Assembly: GCA_964036045.1 (NCBI GenBank)
Contig: OZ038395.1
Location: 8,971,547-9,035,546 of the forward strand
Direction: 5' to 3'
Origin: Eutreptiella sp. 'Long Island Sound 2002'
Taxonomy: Eukaryota; Euglenozoa; Euglenophyceae; Eutreptiales; Eutreptiaceae
DNA: 64,000 nt
Part shown: positions 30,499-39,834 of the stretch, one piece after another
Numbering within the stretch: position 1 is the first letter of the stretch
Layout: each line of letters begins with the position of its first letter
Translations under genes and position numbers: made by a program
The notes under the pieces: model-generated
What the model saw: the letters and a program-made list of their open reading frames with translations, nothing else
What the model was told of the DNA's origin: nothing
The model's database searches: none

Positions 30499-31799
30499 TG
30501 GTGCTCCCAAATATGGCCTTTGTAGCCAACATATGATATTCCCCCCTGTGGGGGTCCGGGTGCATACACCAGTCTAAAATGCACAGAAATGCGAACGACT
30601 GCGTACCTAACGTCGAACGCAACAGCATTAGTTCAACCCAACGGACAAAATACACGTCGAAATCGACATCGCGTTACAGCCTATGTAGGGCACAGTCTCG
30701 AAATCTTCACATTAAAGGGCATTCATCCATGGTCTCGGCACGTCTAAAAGCGAAAAGTTCCAAATCCCATTTTAAGCCCTCAAAATGGCGCGTCGCACGC
30801 GATTTCACCTCCTGACTGTGGGTGTCGGCGCTGGCAGGCTGGCCGTCGTTACAATGTTCCCAATACAATCCCAGCATTTGTTTGCCGGCTATTTTAGCAA
30901 CATACCTGGTTGGGCAGTGATTGTGATCATGTAGGCAATCCTGCTACTTGGCTGCCGCAACTTGCACTTCTTGCCGCGGCTGAGTAGTGCTGGCTCCCAA
31001 TGGGGGTCAGCACACAGCTGAATTTTTGGTAGCGGTGGGAAGGTGCGCTTGCGCGTCAACCCACCATCCCGGCTCCTATACTCCTACGCATTGATAACAA
31101 TCACAATCATCCATGAATCCTCGTTGAAACTACTCAAGGTCAAGGACTGAAGCTCACGCACGCTACCTCACCATGGCGGGTTAGACGCTTTTCATGTCGA
31201 CAGCTTATCCATATGGCAGGAAGTAGGTCAACCATGTGGCACGGAGTGAAGCTTGAAGAAGAAAGTTACCAAAAAGTGATGTATAAACATCGTGCTCTGT
31301 AGCCAACGGCTATCTTTAGTAAAAGGCGAAAGATAGATGCGATATCGATCAATGGTGTGTTGCGGCGTTACGCAAAAAGTCATGTTGCACAAAGCATGTG
31401 GTTTTTGAGCACGTTACGATAGGTTCCCTTGGGTGCGGCCGGCGGTTTTTGATAGGTTCCCTTGGGTGCGGCCAGCGGTTTTTGGCGGTTATAAGCCTGC
31501 ATGCAACGAAAGCCAACGAACGGGGCCTGTTTACAAAAAGTTCTTTTCCACTGCACGATGCATTGGTGCACGGCTTTGTTTTTAAACCGAACAACATTTT
31601 TTGATTCAACCACGAAGCCATACCACTTCAAAAGGTGTGGTGTCCGCACACAAAGATGACCACTTTCCACCATAGGGTGATAAATATTGCGTCCAGTATC
31701 AGAGGTTGTTGCAAGCACAACTGATGCTCACACATACACAACACACTTGGTGTAAGTCATAGTTGCCTATTTATTCTTGTTCCTTTCCGTTACAGGTGC
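30499..31799. other. Intergenic between the transposase-like gene and a minisatellite
   Basis: A 32-bp direct repeat (GATAGGTTCCCTTGGGTGCG then GCC(G/A)GCGGTTTTT) occurs twice in tandem at about 31419-31483. No gene recognised. Confidence 0.45.
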
Positions 31800-31805
31800 A
31801 GTACA

Positions 31806-32612
31806 AAATTCATTTTCAGGACCCCCTCCCCTCCGTTGCATTACAAAAATTCATTTTCAGGACCCCCTCCCCTCCGTTGCAGTACAAAAATTCATTTTCA
31901 GGACCCCCCCCCCCTCCGTTGCAGTACAAAAATTCATTTTCAGGACCCCCCCCCTCCGTTGCAGTACAAAAATTCATTTTCAGGACCCCCTCCCCTCCGT
32001 TGCAGTACAAAAATTCATTTTCAGGACCCCCCCACCCTGTGTTGCACTACAAAAATTCATTTTCAGGACCCCCCCCCCTCCGTTGCAGTACAAAAATTCA
32101 TTTTCAGGACCCCCCCCCCTCCGTTGCAGTACAAAAATTCATTTTCAGGACCCCCCCCCCTCCGTTGCAGTACAAAAATTCATTTTCAGGACCCCCCCCA
32201 CCCTGTGTTGCAGTACAAAATTTCATTTTCAGGACCACCCCCCCTGCGTTGCAGTACAAAAATTCATTTTCAGGACCCCCCCCCCACTGCGTTGCAGTAC
32301 AAAATTCATTTTCAGGACCCCCCCCCCTTCCGTTGCAGTACAAAAATTCATTTTCAGGACCCCCCCCCTGTGTTGCAGTACAAAAATTCATTTTCAGGAC
32401 CCCCCCCCCTGTGTTGCAGTACAAAAATTCATTTTCAGGACCCCCCTCCCCTGTGTTGCAGTACAAAAATTCATTTTCAGGACCCCCCCCCTGTGTTGCA
32501 GTACAAAAATTCATTTTCAGGACCCCCCCCCCCTGTGTTGCAGTACAAAAATTCATTTTCAGGACCCCCCCCCCTATGTTGCAGTACAAAATTCATTTTC
32601 AGGACCCCCCTT
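31806..32612. repeat. Minisatellite, about 20 units of 41-46 bp
   Basis: Unit: GTTGCAGTACAAAAATTCAT, TTTCAGGA, then a C tract of variable length and CTCC or CTGT. Units differ mainly in C-tract length, typical of slippage. The array ends 65 bp before the left pseudo-LTR. Permuted elements of this type are reported to favour microsatellites, so the array may mark the insertion target. Long ORFs through it are artefacts. Confidence 0.9.
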
Positions 32613-32676
32613 CAGTGTCCGTCAACACTGCCACGTGCACGGCAATATCCTGGGCCCCACCAACACATGGGACCCA

Positions 32677-32960
32677 TGGCCATCATGATTTGTGTTCGCA
32701 TGAGTGTCTTACACACCAATGCACTCCCATGTCCCAACGTTTGCAAGTACGAAAGATGAGTCATATCATGCCACAAGCGTGTTGCACATATGAAAAGTGA
32801 ACACAAAAATACCAATGTAAATTCACTTTGCCACCGATACGCTCATGTGTCATAGACTCCTATTGGTTCATGAGCCCCATGCATGCCGTGCTTGTCGTGT
32901 CATGATGAAACCCAACTGAAGAGTCACTTGCAAATTTCACGTGGGAAACACTATCAATAT
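32677..32960 (+). repeat. Left pseudo-LTR
   Basis: 284 bp starting TGGCCATCATGATTTGTG and ending AACACTATCAATAT, with no mismatch found against the right copy. The 30 bp to its left (GGGCCCCACCAACACATGGG) weakly resemble the hairpin sequence left of the right copy. Confidence 0.9.
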
Positions 32961-32988
32961 CATCACACTCGACGTCTTCGTGGATAAA

Positions 32989-33132
32989 ATGTCGACGTTA
33001 CCACTCTCCGTACCAACAAACCAACATACCGGGAAAGAACATCGTCATACGCAAGAAGAAAATCACCATACCGAAGAAACACATCGTCATACCGGACAAC
33101 AACATCATCACACCGAAGAAGGACACCCATAA
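32989..33132 (+). CDS. His-rich upstream ORF in the retroelement leader
   Basis: 47 codons from ATG 32989, upstream of and in a different frame from the gag-like ORF. From 33025 it consists of five 21-bp tandem repeats, giving seven-residue units (HTGKEHR, HTQEENH, HTEETHR, HTGQQHH, HTEEGHP). It could be a regulatory uORF or simply a repeat that happens to be open. Confidence 0.35.
   Translation: MSTLPLSVPTNQHTGKEHRHTQEENHHTEETHRHTGQQHHHTEEGHP
33025..33129 (+). repeat. Five 21-bp tandem repeats in the retroelement 5' region
   Basis: CATACCG(A/G)(A/G)(G/A)AA-type units start at 33025, 33046, 33067, 33088 and 33109, an exact 21-bp spacing. The position between pseudo-LTR and first ORF suggests a promoter or packaging-type role, which is only inference. 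Confidence 0.75.
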
Positions 33133-33236
33133 GCCAAAGAAGCACCATCCCATCCCTCTCATCACGTTGGACAACAAAGAGAAAAACGCCCAATTGAAGA
33201 CCACCACCGACACCGCCCGCGAGTGCCACGAAGGCA

Positions 33237-35045
33237 ATGGCCCCAAAACCGCGGGGCAAAAAGTATTGTGCCTACCATGACAGCTGGGACATGGGGCACA
33301 CAACAAGTGAGTGCTACGCCGCCGCCACCGCCGCCAAAAATGGAAAAGCACCGCCGACCAAGGAGAAGACATGCCGCCTTTGCGGAGAACCGGGCCACCT
33401 CATGGACAAGTGCCCGGAGATCGCCTCCTGCACGGACCGCGAGCACGACGGCAGCAACAAAAAGCACCGCATGTGCATGAACTGCGGATCCGACGAGTGC
33501 GGTGCCAAGGCCGCCAACCAATGCAGGTACAAGCCGACCGCATGGCGCATCAACACCAACACCAAGAAGTTCTTCAATGCCCTACGTGAAGGTGAACCTT
33601 TCCAACCACTACATCCACCACTATCATCACTCCGTGAAGGCCAAACACCACTTCCCATCCATCATTACCAGGAAGCCCGACCGCCACCACCGACTCCGCC
33701 GAAAACCACTCCAAAATTCTGGACCTTACACATTGCCGGATGCACATGGGATGAAGAAAAATTGAAGCACATCGCCACCATCACCAAAGGAAAAGCGGAC
33801 ATGACAATTGATGACACCGACAAAAATCTCACGCTACAATGTCCATCCGAGAGTGATGCACAAGAATTAATGTCCATGTTCTCTAAGGCGACCTTCACAA
33901 ATGGAAAGAAATTAACCGTCACTCGCGAAGAACCCGTCGCCACTACAACACCAACGACCACACCTACTCCGCCAAACGCCGGAATCACATCCATACAAGT
34001 GACGGAAATCGTGGATAAAAGAATGGACCTCATGCTCACCAAGCATACCAAGGCCATCAACGACAATTTTACCGTCTTACACAAAAGCATCGAAAAATTG
34101 TCTGATCGGCAGGATGTCACGGAAAAGCGCCAGGAACAACAAGACACGCTCATCGCGGGGCTCTTTGACCAATTGAAGACATGGCGTGAGACACCGAACT
34201 CTCAGTCACCGTGTGCAACATCCTCATCATCACCGCCGCTGTCCATTCCGACAACGCCCCACATGTCCAACATCCGTGAACGCACACCAGCCACGTCGGA
34301 CCTTCAGCCGGGTTCCATTGAGTCACCAATGAATGTTGATGCACCCGACACGCCGAAAAATCCCATCCCGACACCGCCGCCAGATCCGCCTACCATTGCT
34401 TTACAACGTGCTTTACGGAAAAGCCCTACTGAATGCAATGCAAAGCAAACAAAATACACACCGGGACTCACGGCGAAGACCGCGGTACGAAATGCAATCC
34501 ACAAACGCCAACAACCGGGACGCAAGGCGAAGGCGGTACGAACACCGGTGATCACACAACCCGAAGATTTGTCTACCCCGGTCAAAGCTGCCATTGGAAT
34601 TGCTACCACCAAACCTACGCCTACAGAAACACCACCGTCCGCGGACGATGATCCCGTCGTGCAAACTTTGGATGCCCTGCTTGCCGTAGCTGCAACACCG
34701 TCTCCTGCACACGCTCCATCTACAACCGTTACATCGCCACCACCACTTGCAGGGTTTATTCCTGAATCGCCGTCGGCTCTATCCACACCTACCATTGCGC
34801 TGGGCGATCATGTCTATTGCATTGACGCAACACAACCCATGAAGCCGTTCTCCAAAATGCAGGTAATGCACGTCGTGGACAACGGACCATGCCTAGGATT
34901 TTTTGTACGCAACGAGGTGCCGGGCGCCACACCGACCTTCATCCCAAACTACCTTGTGGCAAGCACACTGGATCGCGCCGAACAACTTCAACGATCTCTA
35001 TCTCTCTCTGAAACACAATCCACCCAGGCGACTCCAACACCATAA
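33237..35045 (+). CDS. Gag-like ORF1 of the Penelope-like element
   Basis: 602 residues from ATG 33237. The N-terminus carries a C-x2-H-x6-H-x4-C cluster (residues 11-26), a classical CX2CX4HX4C zinc knuckle (CRLCGEPGHLMDKC, 46-59), and a further Cys set (CMNCGSDEC, about 80-88). Nucleic-acid binding is therefore likely. A short alpha/beta region near 155-230 (FWTLHIAGCTWDEEKLKHIA...) is followed by a helical stretch (about 255-310) and a Pro/Thr-rich linker. The last ~80 residues (GDHVYCID...GFFVRNEVPG) may be a small barrel and loosely recall the ORFs at 6165 and 14848. Expected role: RNA binding and particle formation. It ends in TAA at 35043-35045, in the same frame as ORF2, which starts four bases later. 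Confidence 0.8.
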   Translation: MAPKPRGKKYCAYHDSWDMGHTTSECYAAATAAKNGKAPPTKEKTCRLCGEPGHLMDKCPEIASCTDREHDGSNKKHRMCMNCGSDECGAKAANQCRYKPTAWRINTNTKKFFNALREGEPFQPLHPPLSSLREGQTPLPIHHYQEARPPPPTPPKTTPKFWTLHIAGCTWDEEKLKHIATITKGKADMTIDDTDKNLTLQCPSESDAQELMSMFSKATFTNGKKLTVTREEPVATTTPTTTPTPPNAGITSIQVTEIVDKRMDLMLTKHTKAINDNFTVLHKSIEKLSDRQDVTEKRQEQQDTLIAGLFDQLKTWRETPNSQSPCATSSSSPPLSIPTTPHMSNIRERTPATSDLQPGSIESPMNVDAPDTPKNPIPTPPPDPPTIALQRALRKSPTECNAKQTKYTPGLTAKTAVRNAIHKRQQPGRKAKAVRTPVITQPEDLSTPVKAAIGIATTKPTPTETPPSADDDPVVQTLDALLAVAATPSPAHAPSTTVTSPPPLAGFIPESPSALSTPTIALGDHVYCIDATQPMKPFSKMQVMHVVDNGPCLGFFVRNEVPGATPTFIPNYLVASTLDRAEQLQRSLSLSETQSTQATPTP

Positions 35046-35051
35046 CCAATG
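35043..35051 (+). promoter_or_regulatory. ORF1 stop / ORF2 start junction (TAACCAATG)
   Basis: The ORF1 stop TAA, one CCA codon and the ORF2 ATG are in one frame, so a single stop codon separates the two ORFs. ORF2 could be made by stop readthrough, giving a fusion, or by termination-reinitiation at the adjacent ATG, which has a good context (ACCAATGG). Confidence 0.6.
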
Positions 35052-38000
35052 GTGACACCCAAAGCACTAGCGATTTTTCCGATGGACATTTGGCGGCAAA
35101 TCTTGCATTTCACTACCTCAGAGGAACTCCGCACCCTATGCTGTACCTCACGACTATTTCTCCAACACGCCCACTCGCTGCTCACAATGGAAGGCGTCTG
35201 GCTTGAATGTGCGGATTTTTTCCGCTGGACAAACCGTCTCCGTGACCTGCAGCAATGCCTCAGCGAACAACCCATTCTACTTGCCCGCCAACGCCGGCCG
35301 CCCTTACGATATCGGGATCAACAATCACCAGTGCGACGACCGCGCGCACATACCCGCACACACACACATGTACGCGCGCCACCACCAGACGTCCGCCCTC
35401 TGCGCACACGACACATGCCCCAACGCTACACACCTGCCCCACACACAAAGCGAAAGCCATCACGAGCAGCGCGTGCCAAGCGCCGCCGCCGCCGGTTTGG
35501 AATTCCAACACCGCCAACCTCACCAACTACGTCTGCAACCCCCTCCCCGCCTTCTTCACATGACGATGAATCTTTACAACCACAGGCCATACAAACACTG
35601 TGTGACCTACTCCCCACCCTACGCCTGCCTGATGTACAAGATGCCTCCTTCCCTGTCACACCTACAGTGCAAATGAATGCACTGCATACACTTGCCTCCC
35701 TCTCCCAATGTGCTGCCAACAGTGGACAAACGCCACTCATTGAAATGGCGACACAATTTGACATGCATTCCTGCTCCAAATCACATACAGATATGATGCA
35801 ATGTGAAGAAAAATCTGTTTCGGGATCATCCACAGAATCTCATGACACCACCACACCACTGAAACACCAAGCATCGTACCACACATACTCCACACTTGAT
35901 ACACGTGCAACTGCACCCCTCCACCCAGCGATGCAACCTTTCCGCCAAACAGTACTCTCCTCCCCAGTGCTCACGCGCCTGTGGCAAAAATACGCTACAC
36001 ACAATGCGATTCACACATGGGACACAGTCCCAGCCCAAAGCGCTGCCCTATTTATAGATGCATGCCAAACCCTACGTGATACATTTACGGCCGAATATGA
36101 CGCGGGGATACGGCCCTGGATGCCTGCCCCCAACTGGCTGCGGACCTGGTCACAATTTTTATCCTGGGACCATATCATCGGCCTCCCGGCCATGGAGCAC
36201 GACTACCCACACTGGGTCGCGTCGTTGCCCGCGGAACTCCCATTTGGTGCGATGTCGGACCTACCGTCAGCATCGACAGCAGCCATGTGGCTGGTGCAGG
36301 AGTCGCACTCTGTGCATGACTTCACCCAGACACGAAGTACAGTGCCCTGTGACCAATGGCTTATAGCCGTACCCACACACCGCAAGGACTGGAAATGCCT
36401 GCTTGACCAATTGTGTTCCAATGACCGTGCGTGGCTCGCTGCTACACATACACCAGGACGTACCATACACCGCTGGCGTGAACCTGAAGTACAGCGCTCA
36501 TTCGGACGCCGCAAACGACACAAACACACATACGACACACACATAGACTGGTACGTGATAGGGACCTCATGGACCCTTGACATACACGCATACATCGCTT
36601 CCCTGTCCACGCTCACGCGCCATACACCCGTACACACACAGTGGTTCATGCCCCCACGTGCCCTACACCCCACGCAGGGGCGCCTCCTGGAAAAGCAATT
36701 GTTCTTCCAAACTTGGGACTCCCTGCGGGAACAACGGCGTACCCTATACCAGTCACGGTTTTCCTCACGTGCGCTGGCCAACAATTTAGAAAGCCTTCTC
36801 GCCATCCTACCCCTGTCCCCGTTTGCATGGCACCGAAAAATCCTGGGACTGTCACAGGTAACCCACCTGGACATTAACCAGGTATCTTGCCTGGTATATG
36901 CAGTTGTGTCTGACGTCTCATCCACAGTGTACATTGGCCAGACTGGAGGAAAAACCAAACTCCGGTCCATGCTGAAACGTTTCCGAGAACACATACGCGG
37001 GGGACAAAAATTCACACACAAAAAACACCGATACACACAGGATGAAATGTCGCTTTATGAGGCCATGCACCGACACGGACCAGAGCATTTTTTCATCGTG
37101 CCCCTGCAAATCACCCGACGTGAAGATATAGACCACTTAGAGATGCAATGGATAAACCGCGTCGGCAGCCGCGTGTATAATGTACGCACAGAGTCACGCT
37201 GGAAATCCACACGCATGTTCCAACACTTCTATGCCCCCTGCAGTGCGCCCCCCTCCGGCCATGATTGGAACGACTACGTCAACACCCTCATCCAAAAACG
37301 GGGTGCATCATTGGCTGACCTAATTTTCGCAAGGTCCCGGGGCAAGCGCCTCATGACTAAGCATCTGTTTGCCTGCCTAGAGCAGCGGCTCCTCCAACTC
37401 ACCCAGTCCCGCACAGGACGAAAGTTGCCACGCGCCATTACATTTCCATACCCGCCTAGCCACGATCCTGCTGAAACATCCAAACCAGTGCTAGAGCTCT
37501 TACACGCAGTGTACCAGGATCTCCCTATCCCGCCTGCAATTAAAGAGTACCTCCGCTCTGTGACACGCCTCGTTGGGAAACGGGCACACTCCCTTGCTGA
37601 TGTCCTTTGTACCAAAGGCACACGAAAGTCATGGGATGAACTACGTGCACAGTCACAAGCCACATGCCAATGTGCACAGCTCCACCCCCACCTCCCTAGA
37701 GTTTCTGACTGTGTCGTTGTACGCACCATGCATGGTATACGCTGCCTGAACCCCACCTGGGCCCCTTTCCTGGGCCAATGCCTCGGTAACTCTGTGATTG
37801 GGTCCAAGGACACCTACCTACAATGGGCTGTCAAGGCTAGCCATAAACTGGCCAATTCCTGCCCCTTCTTCCCACCCGAGTGGCGTAACACACTCACACT
37901 ACAGTTCAAACGCATCATGTCGGTGACCTATGACAATGCAGTCCGCAACCTTCCTGATTGCCTACGCCTGGATCGTCTCACAGCGGTAAAACGCGACATA

Positions 38001-39524
38001 TACAGATCCATGGTCATCCTCCCCCTAGATAAAAATGGTGGCAAGCCTGTCCTCCTGTGCAAACGCCTGTACGCTCAACTACTGATTGAACAATACAGTG
38101 ACGAGAAACAGTTCAGCGTGATTGCCGACTGCCAGAGCCCTGCGGAAGCCACCGCCACAGCGATGCAACTCATCTACCAGAATGCTGTACAATACCGCAT
38201 CGCCCCCCACATACGCATGGGCAAACGCTATGCACCTCCCTCCTCCTTTGTTTCCATGAAAAATAAGTCACAAGAAGCTCAGGGCACTGTATCCATGCGA
38301 ATTCTCTTTTCCTATTTCCGTCATCCCACCAAGCAGTTTGCACGAAAAATAGGCCGATGCCTGAACCTCTTGATCACCGAAGGCGTGAACTGCATGTGTA
38401 CGCTGGAAATGCAGAATATGGATGGTATCATACCCTGGGTAGTACAGGTCAACAAACTAGCTGAATCTTGGACACTCCCCCGACCCCAAAACCACCGAAC
38501 ACACAGGTATGTGAAGTTTTTTGAGGTTGATGTCAAACAGATGTTCCCACGCCTCCGCCGAGGAAACCCGTCGGTAACACTCCAAACTGTGAAGTCATGC
38601 AAAACCAAAGACGTTGGTGTGTGGGAGGCCGTCCTGCTCATCGTGAACTGGGTAGCTGAGGCTAAACATATTCGCATGAAAGCCAATGGTATGTGGTTCG
38701 GGATCCACGAACAAAAACACCTGGATGTCATCAGAAAAGCCTATGGAGACCAATACACCAACATCCCATGGCACCAAGTGGAAGCCTACCTCCGGTTCGA
38801 ACTCTTTGCTAATGACTGTTTTGTGTTGGGATCGCGTGTCATGCGCCAACTCCTGGGCGTGGCAATCGGAGGAGTACTGTCCTCCCAATTCGCCACCATG
38901 TACTGCATGGCCCGCGAACACCTATGGGCACAACACCACGACTTCAAGGTACCATGGTCCCGCACACACCCTACACCAGGACCCCTGGGTATCGCTGCCC
39001 CTCCCCTGCGGTACCGAGACAACTGTGGCGGAATTTGTGCAGGAAACCGCCCTGTGTCCAGAGTACAGGCATACTTCCAAAAGGTTTTAAACCTGGAACT
39101 CCAGTTTGAGGGGGAAGGCCAATCCTGGACCGTGCTCATGGCACACCTCACCCTCCACCCCTCCACATCACAAATCACCCTAACCTTTAAGAAAAAGGTG
39201 AACTGGGACGACCCGGCAGAGCGTCGCCTCGTGCGGTATCCAGACTACCACTCCCCCAATGCCAGGGACGTCGTACGAGGATTCACACCCAACTGCGCCC
39301 GGAATTGCCTAAAATATGCCATCCCACCCGACCAAACAACACACAACATACGTGAATTTGTACACGAAATGAACTTCAAGGGATACCCCTCCTCTTGGTG
39401 GGCACCAACACTCAGGCGGGTCATGCTGGACCCACTCCTCCCGGCGTGGGCCCCTTTCTGGACTGGCCCGACTGACCGAAGGTCGCTACTACAGCTCCTG
39501 GCCCTTTCCGACCAGGATGTCTAG
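35049..39524 (+). CDS. ORF2: F-box-like / GIY-YIG endonuclease / reverse transcriptase
   Basis: 1491 residues. Residues about 9-50 (FPMDIWRQILHFTTSEELRT then CCTSRLFLQHAHSLL) match the F-box pattern; this is unusual for a retroelement. A Pro/Thr-rich linker follows. GIY-YIG endonuclease spans about 612-710 (VYAVVSDVSSTVYIGQTGG, later FREH and an E-containing MQWINRVGS end). A CxC motif (Cys 873 and 875, CQC) lies between endonuclease and RT, as in Chlamys/Naiad elements. RT blocks include VILPLDKNGGKPV (about 988), DVKQMFPRLRRG (Asp 1161), GVAIGGVLSSQF (about 1268) and RYRDN (Asp 1324, Asn 1325). In most Penelope RTs the last motif is YxDD, so Asn here is notable. The frame is intact. It should nick target DNA and prime reverse transcription of element RNA. 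Confidence 0.85.
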   Translation: MVTPKALAIFPMDIWRQILHFTTSEELRTLCCTSRLFLQHAHSLLTMEGVWLECADFFRWTNRLRDLQQCLSEQPILLARQRRPPLRYRDQQSPVRRPRAHTRTHTHVRAPPPDVRPLRTRHMPQRYTPAPHTKRKPSRAARAKRRRRRFGIPTPPTSPTTSATPSPPSSHDDESLQPQAIQTLCDLLPTLRLPDVQDASFPVTPTVQMNALHTLASLSQCAANSGQTPLIEMATQFDMHSCSKSHTDMMQCEEKSVSGSSTESHDTTTPLKHQASYHTYSTLDTRATAPLHPAMQPFRQTVLSSPVLTRLWQKYATHNAIHTWDTVPAQSAALFIDACQTLRDTFTAEYDAGIRPWMPAPNWLRTWSQFLSWDHIIGLPAMEHDYPHWVASLPAELPFGAMSDLPSASTAAMWLVQESHSVHDFTQTRSTVPCDQWLIAVPTHRKDWKCLLDQLCSNDRAWLAATHTPGRTIHRWREPEVQRSFGRRKRHKHTYDTHIDWYVIGTSWTLDIHAYIASLSTLTRHTPVHTQWFMPPRALHPTQGRLLEKQLFFQTWDSLREQRRTLYQSRFSSRALANNLESLLAILPLSPFAWHRKILGLSQVTHLDINQVSCLVYAVVSDVSSTVYIGQTGGKTKLRSMLKRFREHIRGGQKFTHKKHRYTQDEMSLYEAMHRHGPEHFFIVPLQITRREDIDHLEMQWINRVGSRVYNVRTESRWKSTRMFQHFYAPCSAPPSGHDWNDYVNTLIQKRGASLADLIFARSRGKRLMTKHLFACLEQRLLQLTQSRTGRKLPRAITFPYPPSHDPAETSKPVLELLHAVYQDLPIPPAIKEYLRSVTRLVGKRAHSLADVLCTKGTRKSWDELRAQSQATCQCAQLHPHLPRVSDCVVVRTMHGIRCLNPTWAPFLGQCLGNSVIGSKDTYLQWAVKASHKLANSCPFFPPEWRNTLTLQFKRIMSVTYDNAVRNLPDCLRLDRLTAVKRDIYRSMVILPLDKNGGKPVLLCKRLYAQLLIEQYSDEKQFSVIADCQSPAEATATAMQLIYQNAVQYRIAPHIRMGKRYAPPSSFVSMKNKSQEAQGTVSMRILFSYFRHPTKQFARKIGRCLNLLITEGVNCMCTLEMQNMDGIIPWVVQVNKLAESWTLPRPQNHRTHRYVKFFEVDVKQMFPRLRRGNPSVTLQTVKSCKTKDVGVWEAVLLIVNWVAEAKHIRMKANGMWFGIHEQKHLDVIRKAYGDQYTNIPWHQVEAYLRFELFANDCFVLGSRVMRQLLGVAIGGVLSSQFATMYCMAREHLWAQHHDFKVPWSRTHPTPGPLGIAAPPLRYRDNCGGICAGNRPVSRVQAYFQKVLNLELQFEGEGQSWTVLMAHLTLHPSTSQITLTFKKKVNWDDPAERRLVRYPDYHSPNARDVVRGFTPNCARNCLKYAIPPDQTTHNIREFVHEMNFKGYPSSWWAPTLRRVMLDPLLPAWAPFWTGPTDRRSLLQLLALSDQDV

Positions 39525-39528
39525 AATA

Positions 39529-39551
39529 GCCCACCACACGTGGGCCTTTTT
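39529..39551 (+). terminator. Stem-loop followed by T5 just after ORF2 stop
   Basis: GCCCAC (39529-39534), loop CACAC, GTGGGC (39540-39545), then C and TTTTT (39547-39551), five bases after the TAG stop. It may be an RNA structure used for template recognition or 3' end formation; role inferred. Confidence 0.45.
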
Positions 39552-39834
39552 GGCCATCATGATTTGTGTTCGCATGAGTGTCTTACACACCAATGCACTC
39601 CCATGTCCCAACGTTTGCAAGTACGAAAGATGAGTCATATCATGCCACAAGCGTGTTGCACATATGAAAAGTGAACACAAAAATACCAATGTAAATTCAC
39701 TTTGCCACCGATACGCTCATGTGTCATAGACTCCTATTGGTTCATGAGCCCCATGCATGCCGTGCTTGTCGTGTCATGATGAAACCCAACTGAAGAGTCA
39801 CTTGCAAATTTCACGTGGGAAACACTATCAATAT
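39551..39834 (+). repeat. Right pseudo-LTR
   Basis: Identical to 32677-32960 with a constant offset of 6874. It forms the element 3' end. The sequence that follows (GTGCATGGTTCACACG) does not match the left flank, and no target duplication was recognised. Confidence 0.9.

Larger units (their letters stand above)
32677..39834 (+). mobile_element. Penelope-like retroelement, permuted (N-terminal GIY-YIG) Chlamys-type
   Basis: Bounded by direct repeats 32677-32960 and 39551-39834 that are identical over 284 bp as read by eye. Inside are a gag-like ORF (33237-35045) and an endonuclease/RT ORF (35049-39524). Penelope-like elements are known for pseudo-LTRs that arise from tandem insertion; here the left repeat would be the 3' end of a 5'-truncated copy. 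The N-terminal GIY-YIG, a CxC motif between endonuclease and RT, and an upstream minisatellite fit the Chlamys/Naiad clade. Identical repeats and intact ORFs suggest recent activity. Confidence 0.85.

Noticed and set aside
31763-32800. 345-codon ORF of KNSFSGPP/KFIFRTP repeats
   Set aside because: Slippage in the C tracts shifts the frame between units (FSGPP, IFRTP and FQDPP alternate), which would not be tolerated in a real repeat protein.
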